A DNA stretch of 42,566 nt from Mycobacteriaceae bacterium 1482268.1. GTDB taxonomy: Bacteria > Actinomycetota > Actinomycetes > Mycobacteriales > Mycobacteriaceae. A program made the translations under genes and the position numbers. Under the pieces are notes generated by a model that searched no databases, was not told where the DNA came from, and saw only the letters and a program-made list of their open reading frames with translations. This document shows, piece by piece, positions 35,728 to 42,566 of this stretch (position 1 is its first letter; each line of letters starts with the position of its first letter). Location: assembly GCA_001665255.1 (NCBI GenBank), contig LZSH01000382.1, forward strand, positions 1 through 42,566, read 5' to 3'.

Positions 35728-36024
35728 ATGGCCGCGGTCACCGACGAACAGGTCGAGACGGTGCGCGCGCTGGTCGCGTCGATACCGCCGGGCCGGGTCT
35801 CGACCTATGGCGACATCGCCTCGGCGGCAGGGCTTTCCAGCCCGCGTATCGTCGCCTGGATCATGCGGACGGATTCTTCGGATCTGCCCTGGCACCGGGT
35901 GATCCGCGCTTCGGGACGGCCCGCGCCGCACCTGGCCACGCGCCAGTTGGAGCTGTTGCGTGCCGAAGGAGTGCTGGCTGATGACGGGCGAGTCTCGCTG
36001 GCTGACGTGCGGCACCAGTTTTAG
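35728..36024 (+). CDS. Alkyltransferase-like (ATL) DNA-lesion-binding protein
   Basis: 98 residues, the size of a lone DNA-binding domain of O6-alkylguanine alkyltransferase. The helix-turn-helix GRVSTYGDIASAAGLSSPR is present. The active-site motif PCHRV is PWHRV (54-58), so the methyl-accepting Cys is Trp and the protein cannot transfer alkyl groups. ATL proteins bind and flip O6-alkylguanine and hand it to nucleotide excision repair. The start is ATG 35728, two bases after the lipV stop. The M. tuberculosis homologue (Rv3204) is annotated as a DNA methyltransferase. Confidence 0.9.
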   Translation: MAAVTDEQVETVRALVASIPPGRVSTYGDIASAAGLSSPRIVAWIMRTDSSDLPWHRVIRASGRPAPHLATRQLELLRAEGVLADDGRVSLADVRHQF

Positions 36025-36050
36025 ACCGCGAGTGAGAAGCCATGGTGGTA

Positions 36051-36092
36051 AATTCCGCGAGATCACGACCAGGAATGCTATTTCGCGGAAAT
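36051..36092. terminator. Inverted repeat between convergent genes
   Basis: AATTCCGCGA (36051-36060) and TCGCGGAAAT (36083-36092) pair at 9 of 10 positions around a 22-base loop. They lie in the 67-base spacer between the ATL gene and the TIGR02569 gene and overlap the latter's stop codon. There is no clear T-tract, so the terminator role is a guess from position. Confidence 0.35.
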
Positions 36093-36946
36093 CAGAGCAC
36101 TAGCCGCACCAGCGCGGCGGTGCGGGCCAGACCAGGGAACGCCGCAGCCGTGGAGCGCGGGTGCAGCGCATGCACGGCGAGCCGGAACATCAACGCCCGC
36201 AACAACATCTGCGGCCATTCCGGTAACGGGGCCCACCGTTCGACCAGCCCGTCGTCGGCCTCACCCCATGCCAGCGCGTCGACGACGGCCACCCCGGCCG
36301 CCCACGCCGCAGGCCGCCAGTACGGCGTGATGTCGGTGATGCCGGGAGCCGCGGTTCCCGCGAAAAGCACTGTGCCGTAGAGGTCGCCGTGCACCAGCTG
36401 GCTGGGACTCTTCGTCGGCTTACGCAACTCGGCGAGTTGGTTGATCAGGTCGATGGAACGCTGACTGTCCGCCGATCCCGGCGATACCCGTGCGCCAGGC
36501 GGCAGCGAGTGCAGCGGTCGTTCCTCCCACGCCGCACGGTCGGCGGCGATGAAGACGTCGACGTCGGACCAGGGCGCGACCGGCGGCTGGGTCAGGAAGC
36601 GCGGGCGCTCGAGTTTGGCCGTCGCCTCGTGCAGGCGGACCGCGGCCGACACGACCTCGTCGTGGCGCGGTTCCGGTGTGCCGGCCACGAAAGTATCGGC
36701 GCGCCAACCCGCGACGACATAGCGTCCGTCGGTCGAGCGCACCGGCCTGGCGAGCCGGACGCCGTCGACGAACAACGTCTCGCGGACCTTCGCCGACCAG
36801 GCGGCACGAGCGTGGTCGGCAACCATCGACAGCACGACTTCACCGATCCGCCAGCCGCCCTCCCAGCCGGCGCCGAGCTCGACCGGCTGCAGGCCACTGA
36901 GGCCGAACGCCGCCAGCACGTGGTCTGGTGGGCGTTCGTCGGTCAC
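36092..36946 (-). CDS. TIGR02569-family actinobacterial protein (Rv3205c homologue)
   Basis: 284 residues. N-terminus DHVLAAFGLSGLQPVELGAG is followed by a Gly-rich strand (GWEGGWRIGEVVLS). The later segment LVHGDLYGTVLF resembles the HGD loop of aminoglycoside-phosphotransferase-like kinases. The segment ITPYWRPAAWAAGVAVVDAL is typical of this actinobacteria-specific family. A small-molecule kinase-like fold is likely, but the catalytic Asp/Asn set is incomplete to the eye and no substrate is known. It lies downstream of moeZ on the same strand, with 93 bases containing a short direct repeat between them. Confidence 0.85.
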   Translation of the reverse strand: MTDERPPDHVLAAFGLSGLQPVELGAGWEGGWRIGEVVLSMVADHARAAWSAKVRETLFVDGVRLARPVRSTDGRYVVAGWRADTFVAGTPEPRHDEVVSAAVRLHEATAKLERPRFLTQPPVAPWSDVDVFIAADRAAWEERPLHSLPPGARVSPGSADSQRSIDLINQLAELRKPTKSPSQLVHGDLYGTVLFAGTAAPGITDITPYWRPAAWAAGVAVVDALAWGEADDGLVERWAPLPEWPQMLLRALMFRLAVHALHPRSTAAAFPGLARTAALVRLVL

Positions 36947-36991
36947 AGCGCCAGGCTACCGTCGCACCAGGCGCCAGAGGCTTCGCTGGCC

Positions 36992-37032
36992 AGCTGTGTC
37001 GCACCCGTTAAATAGCTGTGTCACACCCGTTA
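36992..37032. repeat. Two 19-bp direct repeats between moeZ and the TIGR02569 gene
   Basis: AGCTGTGTCGCACCCGTTA (36992-37010) and AGCTGTGTCACACCCGTTA (37014-37032) differ at one base and are separated by three. They lie just downstream of the moeZ stop. They could be a tandem protein-binding site or a short dispersed repeat; the sequence gives no choice between these. Confidence 0.8.
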
Positions 37033-37039
37033 GCAGGCG

Positions 37040-38218
37040 TTAGTACATGACCATGTCGGGCTCGACCTGGTTGCCCCACGCCACGATTCCGCCCTGCACG
37101 TGCAGCGCGTCGGAGAAGCCGGCCATCTTGGCGATGGCCAACACCTCGGCCGAGCGCACGCCCGTCTTGCAATAGAACACCGGGGTGCGGTCGATTTGCA
37201 GTTTGGCCAGCGCCTCGCCGGATTCGAATTGACCCTTCGGGATCAGTTGCGCGCCCTCGATGCGGTTGATGTCCCACTCCACCTGCTCGCGTACGTCGAT
37301 CAGCGACAGCGGCTTGCCCGAATCGATCATGTCGCGCAGTTCGCGTGGCGTGATGGTGGATTCAAGTGTCGCCGCAGTGGCCTCGTCCGATAGGACACCG
37401 CAGAACTCTTCGTAGTCGATCAGCTCGGTGATCTTCGGCGTCTCGGGGTCCTTGCGGATCTTGATCGTGCGATAGGTCATGTCGAGCGCGTCGTAGACCA
37501 TCAGCCGGCCGAGCAACGGCTCGCCGATACCGGTGATCAGCTTGATGGCCTCGGTGCCCATGACCGACGCGATCGACGCGCAAAGGATGCCCAGCACGCC
37601 CCCCTCCGCACACGACGGCACCATGCCGGGTGGCGGCGGCTCGGGATAGAGGTCGCGGTAGTTGAGGCCGAGCCCATGAGGGGCGTCCTCCCAGAACACC
37701 GAAACCTGGCCCTCGAAGCGGTAGATCGAGCCCCACACGTAGGGCTTGCCCGCCAGTACAGCGGCGTCATTGACCAAATAACGGGTGGCGAAGTTGTCGG
37801 TGCCGTCGAGGATCAGGTCGTACTGCTCGAACAGCTCGACTGCGTTGTCGGGTTCCAACCGGACCTCGTGCAGCCGCACGTTCACCAGCGGGTTGATCTC
37901 GCGGATCGAGTCACGCGCGCTCTCGGCTTTGGACCGGCCGATGTCGGACTGCCCGTGAATGATCTGGCGCTGCAAGTTGGACTCGTCGACCACGTCGAAC
38001 TCGACGATCCCGATGGTGCCGACGCCGGCGGCGGCGAGATACAGCAGCGTCGGCGACCCGAGGCCGCCTGCGCCGATCACCAGCACCCTGGCGTTCTTCA
38101 GGCGCTTCTGACCGTCCAGGCCCAGGTCCGGGATGATCAGGTGGCGGCTGTAGCGCGCGACCTCGTCGCGCGTCAGCTCTGCCGCCGGCTCTACCAGCGG
38201 CGGCAACGGTGTGGACAC
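37040..38218 (-). CDS. moeZ: MoeZ adenylyltransferase/sulfurtransferase
   Basis: 392 residues in two domains. The first is an E1-like adenylation domain with GAGGLG (49-54), DVVDESNLQRQ, DGTDNFATRYLVND and CAEGGVLGILC. The second is a C-terminal rhodanese domain (about 285-392) with the active-site loop CKTGVRS, Cys350. MoeZ activates the C-terminus of ubiquitin-like sulfur carriers and transfers sulfur for molybdopterin, thiamine/cysteine (CysO) and related pathways. GTG 38218 is chosen because GAGGAGGG lies five bases upstream and relatives begin STxLPPLVEPA; a longer frame from 38284 has no such support. Length equals the M. tuberculosis protein. Confidence 0.95.
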   Translation of the reverse strand: MSTPLPPLVEPAAELTRDEVARYSRHLIIPDLGLDGQKRLKNARVLVIGAGGLGSPTLLYLAAAGVGTIGIVEFDVVDESNLQRQIIHGQSDIGRSKAESARDSIREINPLVNVRLHEVRLEPDNAVELFEQYDLILDGTDNFATRYLVNDAAVLAGKPYVWGSIYRFEGQVSVFWEDAPHGLGLNYRDLYPEPPPPGMVPSCAEGGVLGILCASIASVMGTEAIKLITGIGEPLLGRLMVYDALDMTYRTIKIRKDPETPKITELIDYEEFCGVLSDEATAATLESTITPRELRDMIDSGKPLSLIDVREQVEWDINRIEGAQLIPKGQFESGEALAKLQIDRTPVFYCKTGVRSAEVLAIAKMAGFSDALHVQGGIVAWGNQVEPDMVMY

Positions 38219-38323
38219 CGGTACCCTCCTCGAATCGCAGTCGGGGTTGCTTTCCATCACAGCAGTTACCGAGCACAACGGCAATCAGCGTCGGGAGCTT
38301 CCCATACCCCGTGCGCGGTAGAA

Positions 38324-39406
38324 CTAGGGGATCGGATACGGCCAGGGATTGGCCCTGCAGGCCTTGCCGTCCGCCTTGACCCATTCCGGGTCGAAGCGAG
38401 CGTTGTCGTTGTCGGTTGTGGAGAAGGTCTGCTGCATCATCACCGGCGCCAGCTGCCCGTTCTCAGCACAGGGCTCGTGGCGTTGGTAGCCGATGGCGTG
38501 GCCGATCTCGTGATTGATCAGATACTGCCGGTAGGCGCCCACGTCGCCCTGGAACGGCACGGCACCGCGGACCCAACGAGACTCGTTGAGGAAAACCCTG
38601 GGCTGGCTGTCGGGTCCGTAAGACGGGTTGTAGCAGGACGTCTCGATCGGGATCTCGTAGCCGCAGCCCTCCCGCAGAGTCATCGGGCTGGTCAGTGACA
38701 CCCGGAAGTCGGGCCGGCTTCCCGAAGTGCCGTCGATGCGGGTGAACGCGAACTGCGGGTTGTGCGTCCAGCTCTTCGGATTGGCCAGCGTCTGGCTGAC
38801 CATGCGCGCAAAGCTCTCGTCCCCGCCGAAAGTGGTGGTGTCGAGGCCGTCTTCCACCTCGACGGTGTAGGTGAACGTCTTCGTGGTGCCCTCGCCGACT
38901 TTCGGGTCGGTGCCGGGCACGATGTGCCAAGTCTTGGCGCCCGCCTCGGTGTAGGGACCGCCGTCGGGCAGGATGCCGGTCGGCAGGTTCGCGTCGAACT
39001 GCGTGAGTCCCTTTGGCGGTGCGCCGATGATGGACGTGCTGGCCACGCCGATGGTGGGCGGGCCTTGCGCGGGCCCCTGATCCTCTTGGGTGCCCGGCGC
39101 GCCGGTTCCGGCGACCGTCGTGTACACCACCCACACCGTCAGCGCGGCGAGTGCGGGCAGTGCATACGCCCGCCAGCCGTAGGTCGACATGAACCGTCCC
39201 AGCCAGCTCTGCTTGCGCCAGCGACGGCGTTCCTCGCGGTTGGACCTGACCCGTCCGGAAGTCTCCGCGAGCGGGTCGCGCTGAGCGCGCAGCGGCTCAC
39301 GCCACTCGTCGCGCAGTACGGGAACGCGGGTCCCGCTCGATTGCGGATGATCGCGACGCAGTTGGCCTGCGGCGCTGCGCGTGCGACGCCCCGGCTCGTA
39401 GGTCAC
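38324..39406 (-). CDS. DUF3152 membrane-anchored metzincin-like protein (Rv3207c homologue)
   Basis: 360 residues: a basic cytoplasmic N-terminus (to about 75), one membrane helix (about 80-98), a Pro/Gly-rich linker and an extracytoplasmic DUF3152 domain (about 150-355). A metzincin-type zinc motif HEIGHAIGYQRH (299-310) is present with the Glu, and MMQQTF further on may act as the Met-turn. Cys residues at 248, 258, 313 and near the end could form disulfides. It is probably a surface zinc peptidase, but activity has not been shown for the family to my knowledge. It is divergent from the TetR gene across 142 bases. Confidence 0.88.
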   Translation of the reverse strand: MTYEPGRRTRSAAGQLRRDHPQSSGTRVPVLRDEWREPLRAQRDPLAETSGRVRSNREERRRWRKQSWLGRFMSTYGWRAYALPALAALTVWVVYTTVAGTGAPGTQEDQGPAQGPPTIGVASTSIIGAPPKGLTQFDANLPTGILPDGGPYTEAGAKTWHIVPGTDPKVGEGTTKTFTYTVEVEDGLDTTTFGGDESFARMVSQTLANPKSWTHNPQFAFTRIDGTSGSRPDFRVSLTSPMTLREGCGYEIPIETSCYNPSYGPDSQPRVFLNESRWVRGAVPFQGDVGAYRQYLINHEIGHAIGYQRHEPCAENGQLAPVMMQQTFSTTDNDNARFDPEWVKADGKACRANPWPYPIP

Positions 39407-39440
39407 CGAAACAGGATTGCATAGAGCGCGCTTCTTGTAG

Positions 39441-40440
<1,000 letters not shown>

Positions 40441-40625
40441 GCTGCACCTTTCCACGTTCATTGCGGTTCATTGCGATCGTCATGCGTTCTGAAAGGAAGG
40501 CTAGTGGACCCGTCACGGTGAACTGAGTCCGGACCGTTACCAACACGCGCGGCGTCCGACCTCATCTGTCACTTCTGCATCGATAGCATCAGCCCTGAAC
40601 ACTCGACCCGACGAGGATTACGCGC

Positions 40626-41195
40626 ATGAACAGGCATTCTTCGCCATGGATGACCGAATCAGCCGCCGACCGCGGCTATGACCGCCCCGACATCGACGGC
40701 GACTACGCCGACGCCGAGGACTACGACGCGTACGCCGATTACGACGACGATTTCGACGACGTCCGCTACTACGTCGACCAGGACGATCGGCGCTGGTTGT
40801 GGGTGGCCAGCGTCGCGGGCATCGTGCTGCTCTTCTCGGTGCTGTCGCTGTCGGCACAGGTGCTGCACGGCACGGTGGCCGGCGCCGTCGCCATCGGCGC
40901 GGTCGTGCTGTGGGGCATGGCCGGCTGGGGCTTCGGCCCGGCGCAGGCGACGCGGCTGCTCCGCCTGGCGCCCGATGTGTCGCCGATCACGCTGTCGTTG
41001 CATGCGTCGGCCGTGTATGCGGGGATTGCGCTGGGGTCGAGCGTTGGCGCGCTGGCGCTGGCGCATGGCGGGCCCGGCATGCTGGGATGGGCCGCCGCCG
41101 CGTGCCATGTGGTGGCCGTGGTGCTGTGGCGCATGGGTGGGCGGCATGAGGCGGCGCTGGCCGATGAACCGGCAGCCACGTCGGTCGCACATTGA
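40626..41195 (+). CDS. Chimeric frame: Rv3209-like N-terminus joined to an MFS transporter C-terminus
   Basis: 189 residues in one open frame, from two different families. Residues 1-66 are the Asp/Tyr-rich mycobacterial Rv3209-type start (PWMTESAADRGYDRPDIDGD, then DQDDRRWLWVASVAGIVLL, the start of its membrane helix); GAGGA lies 8 bases before ATG 40626. From about residue 70 the sequence reads LHGTVAGAVAIGAVVLWGMA, then GWGFGPAQATRLLRLAP and LSLHASAVYAGIALGSSVGA, which is the C-terminal half of an AraJ/YdhP-like MFS sugar or drug efflux protein. No Rv3209 C-terminal domain follows. The switch lies near 40815-40850. Gene content changes from mycobacterial to proteobacterial-looking at the same point, so this is a recombination or assembly joint, not a normal gene. 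Confidence 0.8.
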   Translation: MNRHSSPWMTESAADRGYDRPDIDGDYADAEDYDAYADYDDDFDDVRYYVDQDDRRWLWVASVAGIVLLFSVLSLSAQVLHGTVAGAVAIGAVVLWGMAGWGFGPAQATRLLRLAPDVSPITLSLHASAVYAGIALGSSVGALALAHGGPGMLGWAAAACHVVAVVLWRMGGRHEAALADEPAATSVAH

Positions 41196-41237
41196 ACCCC
41201 CGGGCGCGGAACGCGACGCGCCAGGTTCTGAACCCGG

Positions 41238-41490
41238 TGGTCGAGCCTCAAACCGTCGTGCTCCACAGTTCGAGCTCGACATTTTCGACCTCAAACACTC
41301 GGGCTCCGGGCTTTGAGGTCGACGCTTGGGCCTCAAAGGCTCGGCGTCCGGCCCTCGACCCCTCGCGCTCGGCCCTCTGAGCCCGATTTTTTCGACCTCG
41401 AACTGTCATGCTCCGGGCGTTGAGCTTGGTGCCCAAGCCTTCGAGGCTCACGCTCGACAGTCTGAGCTCGGCAATCGGGCCTCAGAGCCT
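41238..41490. repeat. Degenerate repeat region, TCGA-rich
   Basis: A noncoding stretch of about 300 bases between the MFS frame and the small membrane gene. TTTCGACCTC followed by GCTCCGGGC and TTGAG recurs about 108 bases apart (41283 and 41391), with roughly 60-70 percent identity over 65 bases. A third partial copy lies near 41240 (TCGAGCCTCAAACCGTCGTG). TCGA and GGCCTC/GAGGCTC elements recur throughout. No gene is recognised. It could be a decayed tandem array or a structured RNA spacer. Confidence 0.6.
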
Positions 41491-41502
41491 CACGCGCCAC
41501 GC

Positions 41503-41757
41503 TCAGATGGCCGCGGTGGGCGCCCCCCGATCACCGGTCGAACGCCGAGCACCCCGCCGATCCAGGTACGGCAGCGCAAACAGATAGAGCCCCGTGAATA
41601 GCAGCAACGCCAGCGGCAGCAGCGGCGCATAGGTGATCCACGCAGGCGGCTGCGCCCCCTTGCCCACCCCCATGGCGACAAAGTTGGCGATGACGGTGAG
41701 CGTGAACGCCATCGACACCCAGCGGTGAAACTGGCGGATTGCGTTAGGGGCGCTCAC
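41503..41757 (-). CDS. Small two-helix membrane protein
   Basis: 84 residues from GTG 41757: SAPNAIRQFHRWVSMAFTLT, one helix to about residue 28, then a second helix YAPLLPLALLLFTGLYLFAL and a basic tail. No function is known; similar small proteins occur beside VOC and regulator genes in proteobacteria. The GTG overlaps the VOC gene stop as GTGA, so it is the last gene of an AraC-VOC-membrane operon. Codon use and style differ from the mycobacterial genes to the left of 40.8 kb. Confidence 0.75.
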   Translation of the reverse strand: MSAPNAIRQFHRWVSMAFTLTVIANFVAMGVGKGAQPPAWITYAPLLPLALLLFTGLYLFALPYLDRRGARRSTGDRGAPTAAI

Positions 41758-42170
41758 TGTGCACCTCCGGCGGCCTGGATCATCTTCCAGCCGTTGCCGG
41801 CCGGGTCACGAAAACCGGCGTCGACGCTGCCGAAGCGGTCGATGGGCTCCTGCGTGAATTCAACGCCGCGCTCGCGCAATTGCGCATAGGCGGCGCGGCA
41901 ATCGGCGACGGTCAGCACCAGCGGCGGCATCGCGCCCTTGGCCACCATGGCGCGCAGCGTCTGCGCCGTGGCCTCGTCGTGGATGGGCGGACCGGGCTGG
42001 AACAGGCCCAGCTGAAACGACGGCTGCTCCGGATGCTGCACCGTCAGCCACCGGTACGGGCCGTTGCGCACATCGGTGTGCACGCGAAACCCCAGCTTGT
42101 CGACATAAAACGCCAGCGCCGCGTCCTGGTCATCCACATACAGCCCGACGACATTGATCCCTTGGCTCAT
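41754..42170 (-). CDS. VOC (glyoxalase/bleomycin-resistance fold) family protein
   Basis: 138 residues from ATG 42170, preceded by AGGAG with five bases spacing. It has two betaalphabetabetabeta modules: INVVGLYVDDQDAALAFYVD then KLGFRVHTDV, and PPLVLTVADCRAAYAQLRER then a second half ending DAGFRDPAGNGWKMIQ. The pattern is that of glyoxalase-superfamily proteins with a late metal-type Glu replaced, as in many antibiotic-binding or uncharacterised members. The substrate is unknown. It is preceded by an AraC gene whose stop overlaps its start region and followed by the small membrane gene with GTGA overlap, so the three are one operon. Confidence 0.88.
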   Translation of the reverse strand: MSQGINVVGLYVDDQDAALAFYVDKLGFRVHTDVRNGPYRWLTVQHPEQPSFQLGLFQPGPPIHDEATAQTLRAMVAKGAMPPLVLTVADCRAAYAQLRERGVEFTQEPIDRFGSVDAGFRDPAGNGWKMIQAAGGAQ

Positions 42171-42566
42171 CACCGCTCCTTGTTGTTGGTGGGTGACGGA
42201 TTTGTACCCTCCGCCAACTGGCGGCGCTTCTCCGAAACTGCTGTGACGAGGTCGGGCCGCTGCGCCGCCTTCAGCACACAGGCGGGCACGCGGTCGAGTT
42301 GTTGCAGCGACGCGGTGGCCTGTGCGTGGCGGCGCAGCGCGCTCGGGCTCTGCCCGGTGATGTCGCGGAAGATGCGGCCGAAGGTGCCGAGGCTTTCCCA
42401 GCCTGTGGCGTAAGCGATTTCGATGATGGGCAGGTCGGTGTCGCGCAGCAGGGTGGTGGCCTGCTCGATGCGGCGTGTGAGCAGGTAGCGGTGCGGCGGA
42501 ATGCCGAAGGCCTGCTTGAACGAGCGCGCAAAATGCGCCGCCGATACGCCGCTCACTTCGGCCAGC
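42170..42566 (-). CDS. AraC family transcriptional regulator (partial, N-terminus outside window)
   Basis: The frame enters from the right edge and gives LAEVSGVSAAHFARSFKQAF, the first helix-turn-helix of an AraC DNA-binding domain. The second follows (IIEIAYATGWESLGTFGRIF), with the family end DITGQSPSALRR. A tail of about 50 residues follows, without a recognised motif. An internal GTG at 42556 would remove part of the first helix and is not a credible start. As first gene of the operon it probably controls the VOC and membrane genes. Confidence 0.88.
   Translation of the reverse strand, partial: LAEVSGVSAAHFARSFKQAFGIPPHRYLLTRRIEQATTLLRDTDLPIIEIAYATGWESLGTFGRIFRDITGQSPSALRRHAQATASLQQLDRVPACVLKAAQRPDLVTAVSEKRRQLAEGTNPSPTNNKER

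Noticed and set aside
28456..36024. adnA, adnB, lipV and ATL considered as a phage-defence island
   Set aside because: The gene order is the conserved chromosomal order of mycobacteria, and AdnAB is a housekeeping end-resection enzyme; no other defence genes are present.

Overview
The window is mycobacterial, probably a fast-growing Mycolicibacterium. It is GC-rich, and most of it (12.6 to 40.8 kb) follows the gene order of the M. tuberculosis Rv3193c to Rv3209 block: UPF0182 protein, Lon-like PDZ protease, zincin-like protein, E1-like protein, ABC1 kinase, whiB7, uvrD2, mycoredoxin, nudC, K+ channel, adnB, adnA, lipV, alkyltransferase-like protein, TIGR02569 protein, moeZ, DUF3152 protein, TetR, DUF3107 protein, Rv3209-like protein. 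Identities rest on motifs and remembered family sequences; no search was run.

Left part (1-12.6 kb, accessory): an mmpS-mmpL-mmpL transport operon on the minus strand whose second mmpL is cut at the window edge by an inverted piece of mmpL sequence; a spacer of about 0.9 kb; an alpha/beta hydrolase; then two large membrane cyclic-di-GMP proteins on either side of an initiator tRNA gene with its own terminator. One is GGDEF-EAL (786 aa). The other is a 1296 aa composite with two membrane blocks, two GGDEF domains (the second is GSDEF) and one EAL domain.

Core part (12.6-40.8 kb): envelope and proteostasis genes come first. The antibiotic-response regulator whiB7 follows, with a complete regulatory leader: a WhiB7-type promoter, a 55-codon uORF, an intrinsic attenuator, and a bidirectional terminator shared with the ABC1 kinase gene. 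Next are DNA-repair genes (uvrD2, adnAB, ATL), redox and NAD metabolism (mrx1, nudC), a K+ channel, and sulfur/molybdopterin activation (moeZ). Between mrx1 and nudC, where M. tuberculosis has nothing, lies a divergent TetR/cytochrome P450 (CYP140-like) pair. It is bracketed by two 64-bp direct repeats (61 of 64 identical) that fold as REP-like hairpins and sit in tail-to-tail spacers.

Right end (40.8-42.6 kb): the Rv3209-like gene changes within one open frame from a mycobacterial acidic N-terminus to the C-terminal half of an MFS efflux transporter. Beyond this are a degenerate repeat region and an AraC / VOC / small membrane protein operon that looks proteobacterial. With the inverted junction at the left edge, both ends behave like chimeric or recombinant joints. 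The most notable observations are these two junctions, the double-GGDEF protein, the repeat-bracketed P450 cassette and the whiB7 leader.
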